A stretch of DNA of 64,000 bases from Microbacterium sp. Root61 (lineage in GTDB: Bacteria > Actinomycetota > Actinomycetes > Actinomycetales > Microbacteriaceae), in the NCBI RefSeq assembly GCF_001427525.1, contig NZ_LMGU01000001.1, positions 2,105,115 through 2,169,114 of the forward strand, written 5' to 3'. A program made the position numbers and the translations under genes. A model generated the notes under the pieces. The model did not search any database and was not told the origin of the DNA. It worked only from the letters and a program-made list of their open reading frames with translations. This document shows, piece by piece, positions 42,368 through 50,728 of the stretch. Position 1 is the stretch's first letter. Every line of letters begins with the position of its first letter.

Positions 42368-43354
42368 ATGACCGCAGCAGCACCCGCAACCCTTCCCGGC
42401 ATGCCCCAGCACGTGGTGATGCCCCCGATGGTGACGCCCCTCCAGCCGGGTGGCGACGTGGACACCGCCTCTGCGGCCTCGCTCCTTCGCCATTTCCGCG
42501 ACGCCGGCGTCGATGGCGTCCTGCTGCTCGGGTCGTCGGGTGAGAACGCCCTCCTGCCGCTCGATCAGAAGCTGAAGGTGGTCGAGGAGGGTATCCGCGT
42601 GCGTGCCGACGCGGGCGGCTTCCACATCATGGCCGGGATCACCGCGATGGGACCCGCGGACGCTGTGGTGCAGGCGCGGGCGCTCGCCGAACTGCAGCCC
42701 GACTCGATCCTGGTGCCGGCACCCATGGGCTTCCCGTTCTCTCCCTCCGAGCTTCACGACTACTTCGCACGGGTCTGCGATGCGACCGACATTCCGGTCT
42801 TCGCGTACGAAGTACCCGCACGCACGCACACGACACTCGGTTCGGCGCTGCTCGGGCGCCTCGCCGATGAGGGCCGCATCGCGGGCATCAAGGACTCGTC
42901 CGGCCAGATCGGCCTCACCCAGCAGTACACCGCGCTCACGAAGTCGCGCCCCGACCTCGTGCTCTACACCGGCATGGAGGATGCGATCGATGCCGTCCTG
43001 CTCGCCGGCGGCGATGGTGCGATCCCCGGGCTCGCCAACCTCTTCCCCGAGTTCCACCTCGCCTTGGTGCGCCTCGCCCGCGAGGGACGGTGGGACGCGG
43101 CCCGCGCGGTGCAGGAGCGCATCAACACACTGATCGGCATCTATTTCGCCGAGGTTGCGGACGCATCTTTCTCTGCCGCATTCTTCGCTATCGTGAAGGA
43201 GGCGCTCGTGCAGCGCGGCATCATCGAGCATGCCGTGGTGAGCGCGCCGTTCACCCCGTGCGCGGATCAGGTCCGAGACCATGTCGCGCGGTTCCTGACC
43301 GTCGGCCAGGAACTCCGGGCCGACCTCGACGACCTCGTGGGCGCCCCGGTATGA
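42368..43354 (+). CDS. Dihydrodipicolinate synthase/N-acetylneuraminate lyase family protein
   Basis: 328-aa TIM-barrel aldolase. The Schiff-base lysine is in GIKDSSGQIG and the catalytic Tyr in FAYEVPARTH; the pyruvate-binding GTTGE motif is varied to GSSGEN. Family members cleave or form 2-keto acids with pyruvate (DHDPS, NanA, KDG aldolase). In this catabolic setting, retro-aldol cleavage to pyruvate plus an aldehyde is more likely than lysine synthesis. ATG 42368 has GGAG upstream. ATGA overlap with the next SDR gene. Confidence 0.9.
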   Translation: MTAAAPATLPGMPQHVVMPPMVTPLQPGGDVDTASAASLLRHFRDAGVDGVLLLGSSGENALLPLDQKLKVVEEGIRVRADAGGFHIMAGITAMGPADAVVQARALAELQPDSILVPAPMGFPFSPSELHDYFARVCDATDIPVFAYEVPARTHTTLGSALLGRLADEGRIAGIKDSSGQIGLTQQYTALTKSRPDLVLYTGMEDAIDAVLLAGGDGAIPGLANLFPEFHLALVRLAREGRWDAARAVQERINTLIGIYFAEVADASFSAAFFAIVKEALVQRGIIEHAVVSAPFTPCADQVRDHVARFLTVGQELRADLDDLVGAPV

Positions 43355-44139
43355 CGCCGAGTGCGTCGACGGTCCGCGTCGTCATCGTGACCGGTGGCGG
43401 AACCGGCATCGGTGCGGCCATCACGCGGGCCTTCGCCGCACGTGGGGATGACATCCTGGTATGTCAGAGGGATGAGGCGGATGCCGCGGCCGCCCGCGCG
43501 GCGCTCTCCGAGGCGGGACCGGGACGCATCCGCGTGGTCGCGCACGACCTCACGACGCGAGGGGCTGCACAGGCACTGGTCGCCGACGCTGTCGAGTCGT
43601 TCGGTACCGTCGACGTGCTCGTCAACAATGCCGCCGTCACCGGGCCGGCGTCAGGAAGAGGCCTGCTCGAGCTCACCGATGACGGCATCGACGAGACGAT
43701 CGCGGTGAACCTCGCGAGCGTCATCCGTCTGATCCGCGAAACCGGCCGCGTCATGGCCGGCAGCGGCCACAGCGGTGTGATCGTCAATATCGGCTCGGTG
43801 GCCGCGGACGCCGCCCAGATGAACGCGAGTGTGTACAGCGCGACGAAAGCCGGGGTACACGCCCTCACCCGTTCGATCGCCCTCGAACTCTCACCGCACG
43901 GCATCCGTGCGGTGACGGTGGCGCCGGGCGACATCGCGACACGGCTGAGTGGTGACGGTCAGCCGGCTGACGACGGCACGGTGGCGCCGGATGCCCCCTA
44001 CTGGGCACGCACGACCCCCCTCGGGCGCCGCGGGGCTCCCTCCGACGTCGCGGAGACGGTCGTCTTCCTCGCATCCGCCGAAGCGGCGTTCATCACCGGC
44101 ACGGTGGTGGGCGTCGATGGCGGCTGGCTCTCGTACTGA
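43351..44139 (+). CDS. SDR family oxidoreductase
   Basis: 262-aa short-chain dehydrogenase. Cofactor motif TGGGTGIG, NNAAVTGP, catalytic Ser in NIGSVAAD and YSATKAG (Tyr-x3-Lys), with GVDGGW near the C-terminus. Typical of 3-ketoacyl reductase-like sugar or hydroxyacid dehydrogenases. Coupled to the aldolase gene by ATGA overlap. Confidence 0.92.
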   Translation: MTPSASTVRVVIVTGGGTGIGAAITRAFAARGDDILVCQRDEADAAAARAALSEAGPGRIRVVAHDLTTRGAAQALVADAVESFGTVDVLVNNAAVTGPASGRGLLELTDDGIDETIAVNLASVIRLIRETGRVMAGSGHSGVIVNIGSVAADAAQMNASVYSATKAGVHALTRSIALELSPHGIRAVTVAPGDIATRLSGDGQPADDGTVAPDAPYWARTTPLGRRGAPSDVAETVVFLASAEAAFITGTVVGVDGGWLSY

Positions 44140-44152
44140 AGGAGATACGCGC

Positions 44153-45367
44153 ATGGTCGACGCGCACGACGTGATCTGTCGCGACTGCGAGACGCCGCGC
44201 GCTGTTCTTGCGGCCTTCCGCTGCCCGCGCTGCGGCGGCGAATTCACCACCGGGTACGCGAACGCTCCGGTGACGGCCACGGGCGAGCACGGCATGTGGC
44301 GCTGGCGCTCGGTGCTTCCGGTGGATCCTGCGGGCGCGCTCATCAGCCTCGGCGAAGGCGACACACCACTCGTCCCGCTTGACGCCGCCGCCGGCTTCCC
44401 CTCCATTTCGGTCAAGTGCGAGCACCTCAATCCGACCGGATCGTTCAAGGACAGGGTGCTCGCTGTGGCGGCCACGCTGGTCGTGCAGCGTGGCCTGCGC
44501 GGGTTCGTGGGAACCTCCTCGGGCAACGGCGGCGCGAGCGCCGCCGCGTACGCGCGCCGCGGGCGATTCTCCACCCTCCTGTTCACGCTCTCGGATGTCG
44601 TGGAGCAGAAGCTGCTGCAGATCCGCGCGCTCGGCGGGCACGCCTTCATGCTGCAGGGCATCGGCCACGATGCGGCGACGACGCGGGCCGCGGCCGAGCG
44701 CATCGCCGAGGTCGCGGCAGAACAGGGTTTCGCACCGGTGCTCACCGGAGGGCGCTACGCGCCCGAGGCGATGGACGGTGCAACAACGATCGCTTACGAG
44801 CTCTGGGAGCAGGATCCGCACGCGACGCACGTCTATGTGCCGGTCGGCGGCGGCGGCCTGCTCTCGGCGGTCGGGCGGGGCTTCGAACGACTGGCGGCGG
44901 CCGGTCACCGGGTGCCCCGAGTGGTCGCTGTACAGCCGTCCGGATGCGCGACGCTGCGGGCCGCCGTTGACGGAGACTACTCGGGCATCACCGGGGAGAC
45001 CTCCACCGCGATCTCCGGTCTTCAGGTCGCTGTCCTGTTCGACGGTCCCGGCGCGTGGCAGGCGATCCGCTCCTCCGGCGGTCACCTGGTCGAGGTGACC
45101 GATGACGCGGTGCGGGACGCCCAGCGCCACCTGGCGGATGCGGGAATGCTCGTGGAACCTGCGGGTGCGACCGCGTATGCCGGCGCACTCGCCGACATCG
45201 CTGCCGGCGCGCACGATGCGGATGCCCGCATCATCGTCGTGGCGACCGGCGCCGGGTACAAGGATTCCGAGGCATTGCAGCGCCTCGCGACACAGGCGCC
45301 ACAGCCGGCGCGAATCACGATCGACGACCTCGACGACGTGCTGTCGGCCCATCGAGATCGGAGCTGA
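44153..45367 (+). CDS. Threonine synthase-like fold-type II PLP enzyme
   Basis: 404 aa. A small N-terminal zinc-ribbon-like segment carries four cysteines (C9, C12, C24, C27), followed by the PLP fold: K99 in NPTGSFKDR, phosphate-binding GTSSGNGGAS and VPVGGGGLL. Relatives are threonine synthase, threonine dehydratase and diaminopropionate ammonia-lyase. Threonine synthase for biosynthesis would not be expected in this operon, so an eliminating catabolic lyase is the better guess; such lyases release enamines, which RidA in the cluster would remove. GAAGGAG precedes ATG 44153. Confidence 0.88.
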   Translation: MVDAHDVICRDCETPRAVLAAFRCPRCGGEFTTGYANAPVTATGEHGMWRWRSVLPVDPAGALISLGEGDTPLVPLDAAAGFPSISVKCEHLNPTGSFKDRVLAVAATLVVQRGLRGFVGTSSGNGGASAAAYARRGRFSTLLFTLSDVVEQKLLQIRALGGHAFMLQGIGHDAATTRAAAERIAEVAAEQGFAPVLTGGRYAPEAMDGATTIAYELWEQDPHATHVYVPVGGGGLLSAVGRGFERLAAAGHRVPRVVAVQPSGCATLRAAVDGDYSGITGETSTAISGLQVAVLFDGPGAWQAIRSSGGHLVEVTDDAVRDAQRHLADAGMLVEPAGATAYAGALADIAAGAHDADARIIVVATGAGYKDSEALQRLATQAPQPARITIDDLDDVLSAHRDRS

Positions 45368-45368
45368 G

Positions 45369-46139
45369 ATGTCTGCGGAACTGAGCGGGAGAGTCGCGAT
45401 CGTGACCGGGGCAGCCGGGCAGTACGGGCGCCACATCTCCCGCGCCCTGGCCGGTGCCGGAGCGACCGTCGTGATCGCCTCACGACAACTGGACGCGTGC
45501 GAGGAGTTCGCCGCCGAGCTGCGCGACGAAGGGGCATCCGCCGTCGCCATCGCCCTGGACCAGGCCGACGAGTCGTCGATCACGACGTTCGTCGGCGAGG
45601 TGATCGACCGCCTCGGGCGAATCGACGTCCTCGTGAACAACGCCGTGCTCCGCCGCGGCGGCGTTCCCGCCGAAACCACCTACGCCGATTGGGCGGCGAC
45701 GAGCACGGTGAACTCGACGGGCCTATTCTGGCTCACGACCCAGGTCGCGGAGCGGATGGCCGCTGCCGGGCGAGGCTCGATCATCAACATCGCCTCGATC
45801 TACGCGATGATCGCGCCGGACTTCTCGCTGTTCGAAGAGACGGCGATCGCGCCGACACCGCCGTTCTATGCGTTCGACAAGGCGGGCATGCTCGGCCTCA
45901 CCCGTTACTTCGCGGCGTACTATGGGCCATCCGGCGTTCGCGTGAACGCGATCAGCGCCGGGGGCCTTCTCTCCGACGCGATGGATCCGGCGTTCATCGC
46001 CGGCTACTCCCGCAGAACCGCGCTCCGCCGTCCCGCGGGCCCCGACGACATCAAGGGCCCGCTGCTGTTCCTCGCCTCGGATGCCTCCGGGTACGTCACC
46101 GGGATCAATCTCCCCGTCGACGGCGGTCGCACGCTCTGA
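45369..46139 (+). CDS. SDR family oxidoreductase
   Basis: 256-aa short-chain dehydrogenase with VTGAAGQYG cofactor motif, NNAVLRRGG, Ser in NIASIYAM and Tyr-x3-Lys as YAFDKAG, ending INLPVDGG. Second SDR of the operon, starting 1 nt after the PLP-enzyme stop; the insertion around PDFSLFEETAIAPTP near the active site marks it as different from the first. Confidence 0.9.
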   Translation: MSAELSGRVAIVTGAAGQYGRHISRALAGAGATVVIASRQLDACEEFAAELRDEGASAVAIALDQADESSITTFVGEVIDRLGRIDVLVNNAVLRRGGVPAETTYADWAATSTVNSTGLFWLTTQVAERMAAAGRGSIINIASIYAMIAPDFSLFEETAIAPTPPFYAFDKAGMLGLTRYFAAYYGPSGVRVNAISAGGLLSDAMDPAFIAGYSRRTALRRPAGPDDIKGPLLFLASDASGYVTGINLPVDGGRTL

Positions 46140-46159
46140 GACCGGCGTCGGGCGGGCGA

Positions 46160-47188
46160 TCAACCGGTGACGAGCTCCACCCGGCCCGACTGCGCCGACC
46201 GATACGCGGCCTCGATCGTGCGTACTGCGACAGCGGCATCCTCGACGTCGTAGCGAAGGCCGCCGCCGTCTCGCAGCACCTGGACGAGGTCATCGAACAC
46301 TGCGTCCACGGGCGACGGGTCCAGGCGGATGAGCTTCTCTCCCTCCGGCCCGTACTCGCGCACGAACGGTCCGTCCGCGTCGAACTCGAGGTGACCGTGG
46401 GAACCGATCACACGCACCGTGAAAACGCCCCTGCCCGGGCCCGGCACGACCGGCACCCGGCCGGCGAGCACCGAGACGACGAGACCGTTCGTGAAGCTGA
46501 GCGATGCGGTACCGATGTCCTCCACACCCGCCTCGACGTGCGAGGGGAAGGTCAGGGCGCCGGCGCGCGCATAGACATCGACCGGCTCGCACCCCGTCAC
46601 AGCGCGCACCACGTCGATCGGGTAGCCGAGGAAGTTCATCAACTCGCCGCCCCCGGAGAGCGCGGTGTCGATCACCAGGTCGAGTTCGTCGGGATGCTCG
46701 GTGAGGTAGCTGCCGTCGGAGAGGAACTCCACATCGACGCTCCGGGGAAGGCCGAGGCGCCCCGATGCGACGATGCGCGCCGCGGTCTGGACCGCGGGGG
46801 CCAGCGCGCGCGTCACCACGGCGCAGACGGCGCCGCCGGCTCGAGCGGCTTCCACGACGTCGGTCGCATCGGCGCTCGTCGTGGCCAGCGGTTTGTCGCA
46901 CAGCACATCGATTCCCTGTCTGAGTGCGGTCGCCGCCAGGCGGGCATGCCTCGTCGGCTCTGAGCAGATGAGCGCGAGGCGGCCCTCGCCACGCAGCGAT
47001 GCAGCGTCCAGCAGCGGCACGCCCAGCTCCCCGGCCAGCTGCTCCGCCGCCGTCCGTGCACGCGGGGACGCGCCCGAATCCTCCGCGACCGCCGCGATCC
47101 GCAGGTCGGATCGTGCGGCGATCGTCTCCGCGTAGGTGCGCGCGTGCCGGATCGCTCCGACGATGACGACATCGATGAGCTCAGACAT
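46160..47188 (-). CDS. Gfo/Idh/MocA family protein with altered Rossmann motif
   Basis: 342 aa, family signature CDKPLATT intact near residue 94 and a normal C-terminal domain. The N-terminal dinucleotide motif, however, reads VIVGAIRHARTYAE, where relatives have GxGxxG; two of the three glycines are missing. Cofactor binding may be weak or lost. Its start overlaps the end of a normal paralogue (8 nt), so the pair could form a complex with one catalytic and one structural subunit. Convergent with the SDR operon. Confidence 0.85.
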   Translation of the reverse strand: MSELIDVVIVGAIRHARTYAETIAARSDLRIAAVAEDSGASPRARTAAEQLAGELGVPLLDAASLRGEGRLALICSEPTRHARLAATALRQGIDVLCDKPLATTSADATDVVEAARAGGAVCAVVTRALAPAVQTAARIVASGRLGLPRSVDVEFLSDGSYLTEHPDELDLVIDTALSGGGELMNFLGYPIDVVRAVTGCEPVDVYARAGALTFPSHVEAGVEDIGTASLSFTNGLVVSVLAGRVPVVPGPGRGVFTVRVIGSHGHLEFDADGPFVREYGPEGEKLIRLDPSPVDAVFDDLVQVLRDGGGLRYDVEDAAVAVRTIEAAYRSAQSGRVELVTG

Positions 47189-48191
47189 CCTTCTCCACCT
47201 CTGCGATCTCGATGGGTCGCCCCAGATCCAGGGAGCGCTGACCGGCGAGGGCTGCGGCCAATGCTGCGCGCGATTGCGCGAGCGTGATGATCGGCTCGGT
47301 GCGGCCGGCGAACACATCCATCGCGTGCCGGGCCTCGTGGACGAGCGCGTCCGCGACGGAAGCGCGGTCTGCGGGCTCCGTCCCGCTCGGGATGTCGTCG
47401 TCGTCGGTGTGATGCCGCAACGACCCGTCGGTACCGATCAGCACGGTGCGTCGCAGCACGTCGCCGCGGCGGGCGAGGGCGTACGAGACCTCGATGAGGG
47501 CGAGCGCGCCGTTGTCGAACTCGACGGTGAGGTGGAAGCTGTCGGGGGTCGGCATCTGCGCCGCGTGCGTGCACCAGCCGCGTGCGAACACCCGGACCGG
47601 CGTGCCGCGCAGCAACCAGATGGCCAGGTCGAGTGGATGCATGCCGTTGTGCGCGATGTGTCCGCCCGAGGTCTCCGGGTCGAGCTGCCAGCTGCGCCAC
47701 GCGCCCGGCCAGACATGGCCGATGTACCACGACATGTGCAGCACACGAGGGATGCCGATCGCACCTGCCTCGACTCGTGCGGCCATCGCCGCAACTGCAG
47801 GCTGGAATCGCACGGTCTGCCCGACGAACAGACTCCGCTGCGCAGTATGGGCGGCGGCGACCATCCGATCGAAGTCCGCCAGCGAGCCGGCCGGCGGCTT
47901 CTCGACGAGCACGTGCTTGCCCGCCTCGAGCGCGGCGATCGTACGATCGCGATGGGTCGCCGAACGCCCGCACACCACGACACCGACGGTCGCCTCATCC
48001 ATCAGCGGGTCCTGCAGCGACGTCGAGGGCCGCATGCCCGCACTTCCGGCCGCGAGATCAGCCGCTCGCCCGGCATCCGTGCCGAACACCCAGGTGAGTG
48101 CTGCCCCCGCCCGCCGGAAGGCGCGGACGTGTTCGCGCGCGATGTCGCCGGTGCCGAGCACGGCTACTCCCGCGGATGGCTCGCTGGTCAT
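47181..48191 (-). CDS. Gfo/Idh/MocA family oxidoreductase
   Basis: 336-aa NAD(P)-dependent dehydrogenase with intact VAVLGTGDIAREHVRAF, signature LVEKPPAGS and a typical C-terminal domain (GGHIAHNGMHPLDLAIWLL with the catalytic His region). Middle gene of a three-gene leftward operon, overlapping both neighbours by a few bases. Substrate probably a polyol, sugar or derived acid of the catabolic cluster. Confidence 0.9.
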   Translation of the reverse strand: MTSEPSAGVAVLGTGDIAREHVRAFRRAGAALTWVFGTDAGRAADLAAGSAGMRPSTSLQDPLMDEATVGVVVCGRSATHRDRTIAALEAGKHVLVEKPPAGSLADFDRMVAAAHTAQRSLFVGQTVRFQPAVAAMAARVEAGAIGIPRVLHMSWYIGHVWPGAWRSWQLDPETSGGHIAHNGMHPLDLAIWLLRGTPVRVFARGWCTHAAQMPTPDSFHLTVEFDNGALALIEVSYALARRGDVLRRTVLIGTDGSLRHHTDDDDIPSGTEPADRASVADALVHEARHAMDVFAGRTEPIITLAQSRAALAAALAGQRSLDLGRPIEIAEVEKDV

Positions 48192-49147
48192 GGCGCGCTC
48201 TCTCTCGGTTGTCTTGAAGTGGCTGTGTCGGATGCTCCGGAAGCCCATGGCCCGTCGTCGAGTCCGGTCTTCGCCTGAGCCGAGACCAGGGCGATCACCG
48301 CGCGAAGGGTGCCGTCCCGATGCGCGCGCAGAGCGGCCGCGGAGTCGGGTGTGTAGTCGGCGAAGCCGGCGCCGGCCTTCACGCCGAGACGGCCGTGCTC
48401 GACGTGCTCCTGCAGCATCCCGGAAGCCGGGTAGTGCGCACCCACCCCGTCGTGAAGCTGGCGCAGGATCGATGCATAGACATCGAGCCCCCCGAGGTCG
48501 GCGTTGGCGAAGGGCCCGAGCACCGCGAGTCGCGGGCCGAACGACGTGCGCACGATCTCGTCGACCTGCGCCGGTGTCGCCACACCTTCCTCGACGCACC
48601 TCAGTGCCTCGGCGAGCAGGGCGAACTGCAGGCGGTTCGCGATGAACCCCGGCGAATCCGCCACAGTCACCGGGCCCTTTCCCGCACGTCGTGCAAGTGC
48701 GAATACCGCAGCGACAGTGTCGTCCGAAGTGGATGCGCCGCGCACAACCTCGACGCAACGGATGAGTTCCGCCGGCGTGAACCAGTGCATGCCCGCTACG
48801 CGCTCAGGGTGCTCCACCTGAGCGGCGAGGTCATCGATGCTGAGCGAGGAGGTGTTGCTGGCGAGCACGGTATCCGGACCGGCGAGTCCGCCCATTCGCC
48901 GCCACAATTCGCGCTTGGCCTCGGGATGCTCCGTGATCGCTTCGATCACGATATCCGCGCCTCGCAGGCCGTCCTCCAACGTGACGAGATGTCTGCCCGG
49001 GACCGCCTCAGCGCGGATCAGATCCGCGGTCGCCTCGTCGGGCTCGACGATCATGACGTCGAGGCCAGCACGTGCGAGGGCGGCCGAGATGCCTCGGCCC
49101 ATCAACCCGCCGCCCACCACGGCAACGGATGGCGTGGAGCCCGACAT
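48188..49147 (-). CDS. 3-hydroxyacyl-CoA dehydrogenase family protein
   Basis: 319-aa NAD-dependent dehydrogenase. Cofactor fold VAVVGGGLMGRGISAALARAGLDV, catalytic elements ASNTSSLSI and GMHWFTPAE (His), DSPGFIANRL and a C-terminal dimer domain. Family members act on 3-hydroxyacyl-CoA, L-carnitine, L-gulonate and similar 3-hydroxy acids. It is first in the operon with the two Gfo/Idh proteins, suggesting a hydroxy-acid intermediate. Confidence 0.9.
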   Translation of the reverse strand: MSGSTPSVAVVGGGLMGRGISAALARAGLDVMIVEPDEATADLIRAEAVPGRHLVTLEDGLRGADIVIEAITEHPEAKRELWRRMGGLAGPDTVLASNTSSLSIDDLAAQVEHPERVAGMHWFTPAELIRCVEVVRGASTSDDTVAAVFALARRAGKGPVTVADSPGFIANRLQFALLAEALRCVEEGVATPAQVDEIVRTSFGPRLAVLGPFANADLGGLDVYASILRQLHDGVGAHYPASGMLQEHVEHGRLGVKAGAGFADYTPDSAAALRAHRDGTLRAVIALVSAQAKTGLDDGPWASGASDTATSRQPRESAP

Positions 49148-49217
49148 CCTGTCTCCGATCCCGTATCGGTGTGTGCTGCTCACAGCAGCAAGAGCATTAT
49201 TCTCACGCTAGCAGTCG

Positions 49218-49252
49218 TTCCACTAGATGGGAATACTCGATTCATTGAATGA
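49218..49252. promoter_or_regulatory. Two dyads upstream of the 3-hydroxyacyl-CoA dehydrogenase operon
   Basis: TTCC-N8-GGAA (49218-49233) and TCATT-G-AATGA (49242-49252), about 71-105 bp before the dehydrogenase start. The first resembles the TTTC-N7-GAAA dyad of the transporter operon. Which regulator binds is not known; IclR is the nearest candidate. Confidence 0.4.
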
Positions 49253-49355
49253 GACGACGATCTCCGCGAGGAACATCATGGATGTCGCACGCAGACGTCA
49301 GCGCCGCCATCGCGCTCTGTCCCCGGAATCCGCGGATCCCTGAGAGTATGGGGAC

Positions 49356-49982
49356 ATGCGTCAGTCGAGGGCCCCGCGCGTCGCACGCGGTCTCGTGGCG
49401 GCTTCGGTCGCAACGTTCATCGCCCTCCTGTCGCACGTGGCTTCCGGCGGCGCCATGCCCGGCTGGCTCGGAGTGGGCGTGCCGTGGATGCTGTCGGCCA
49501 TGGTCTGCACGCTCCTGGCCGGACGACGACTGTCGCTGCCTCGACTGTCGGTCAGCGTGGCAGCCAGCCAGTTGTTGTTCCACACGCTGTTCGTTCTGGG
49601 CACAGGCGGTTCCGTATCAGCAGGTCCTGCGGGTGAGGGCCACGTGCACGGGTTCGTGCCTATGGCCGCGCTGCCCGGTCCGGTCGAGACCGTAACCGCG
49701 ATGTACCCCGACTCGGTCATGTGGGCAGGTCACGGCGTCGCCGCGATCATCACCGTCATCGCCCTCTTCCGCGGCGAGCGTGCGCTCGCGCGACTCATTT
49801 CGCTGGCCGGCGAGCTGCGCGCCTGGGTGAAGCGCACGCTGCACATCGCGACCACGGCCCTTCTGCCCCTGCCCGTCGCCCACAAGAGTCTTGTGGCGAC
49901 GGCGGCAGCAGCCCATGTCCCCTCGGCGCCTCGGCGCTCGGCTCTGCATCGCCGCGGCCCGCCGCTCTTGCGCGTGCTCTGA
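49356..49982 (+). CDS. Membrane protein with His/Met-rich loop, copper-cluster partner
   Basis: 208-aa hydrophobic protein with about four helices (residues about 12-30, 42-56, 65-82, 124-138). The extracytoplasmic loop between helices 3 and 4 is rich in possible copper ligands (GEGHVHGFVPM, MYPDSVMWAGH). It precedes copC, a PCuAC lipoprotein and a DyP peroxidase on the same strand, a grouping found in actinomycetes. The C-terminal 50 residues are basic and cytosolic. Copper handling is inferred from ligands and neighbours; the family is unnamed. Confidence 0.72.
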   Translation: MRQSRAPRVARGLVAASVATFIALLSHVASGGAMPGWLGVGVPWMLSAMVCTLLAGRRLSLPRLSVSVAASQLLFHTLFVLGTGGSVSAGPAGEGHVHGFVPMAALPGPVETVTAMYPDSVMWAGHGVAAIITVIALFRGERALARLISLAGELRAWVKRTLHIATTALLPLPVAHKSLVATAAAAHVPSAPRRSALHRRGPPLLRVL

Positions 49983-49992
49983 AACTATCCGT

Positions 49993-50057
49993 GTCGACCG
50001 GCCGCTCTGCGGGCCGTCGACGGTTGTGTGCACCTGAGCGGAGTGTCGACTCAGGTG
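49993..50057. other. Two hairpins in the gap before copC
   Basis: Hairpin 1 pairs GTCGACCGGCC (49993-50003) with GGGCCGTCGAC (50011-50021), 9 of 11 pairs. Hairpin 2 is a perfect 8-bp dyad CACCTGAG/CTCAGGTG (50031-50038, 50050-50057) with an 11-nt gap. They occupy half of the 124-bp gap and could be a terminator plus a copC leader element or an operator. Confidence 0.5.
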
Positions 50058-50106
50058 GTTTCGTGAGCTGGCGCCCGGTGGGGTACCAGAGAGGATTGGG
50101 TGTCTG

Positions 50107-50694
50107 ATGCGTCGCATCCAGATGACAGTGATCGCAATGCTGGTCGCGGGAGCGGCAGCGTTCGGGGCAGCTGCCCCGGCGGCCGCCCATGACGAGCTGC
50201 AGGGCAGTTCTCCGTCATCCGAGGAACGGCTTGCGCTAGCCCCCGAAACGGTGACGCTGACGTTCTCGGCGGACGTTCTCGCCGTGGGCGCCGCAGTGAT
50301 CGTCGTCGACGATTCCGGTCGTGACTGGGTGTCCGGCGAACCTCTCGTGGATCAGGCGACGGTGACGGCGATGCTGGATCCGGGGATGCCGGTCGCGGGC
50401 TACGAGATCCGGTGGCGGGTGGTGTCTTCGGACGGACACCCGATCAGCGGCATCATCCCGTTCACCGTCGGCGACGCCGCACCGCTCGCACGAACAGCCA
50501 CACCGGACGCGTCCACGTCCCCCGTGGACGCCGGAACAGGCACGGAAAGTCAGAGCACACAGGAGAACGAGGGCGCCCTCCGGGTCGTCCTGATCGGCGC
50601 GGGCGGGGCGGTCATCGCGATCGCCGTGTTCGCCCTCATCCATTTCCTCCGCCGCCGCGCGAACCGCGGCGGTACCGGCGCATCCGACGAATGA
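50107..50694 (+). CDS. copC: CopC domain copper-binding protein with C-terminal anchor
   Basis: 195 aa. A signal peptide ends in AAPAAAHDEL, leaving His as the first mature residue, the CopC Cu(II) ligand; SSDGHPISG holds the other Asp/His ligands. A low-complexity Ser/Thr linker and a single helix (VVLIGAGGAVIAIAVFALIHFL) then RRRANRGG anchor it in the membrane. It binds copper outside the cell and probably passes it to the PCuAC lipoprotein encoded next. Confidence 0.92.
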   Translation: MRRIQMTVIAMLVAGAAAFGAAAPAAAHDELQGSSPSSEERLALAPETVTLTFSADVLAVGAAVIVVDDSGRDWVSGEPLVDQATVTAMLDPGMPVAGYEIRWRVVSSDGHPISGIIPFTVGDAAPLARTATPDASTSPVDAGTGTESQSTQENEGALRVVLIGAGGAVIAIAVFALIHFLRRRANRGGTGASDE

Positions 50695-50728
50695 TCGGGG
50701 CGCCGGAAGACCTCTGAAAGGTATTCCT

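Noticed and set aside
42368..43354. Assignment of the aldolase as biosynthetic DapA or as N-acetylneuraminate lyase
   Set aside because: The GTTGE motif is altered to GSSGE, and no lysine-pathway or complete sialic-acid genes (nanE, nanK) are nearby; only the family call is safe.
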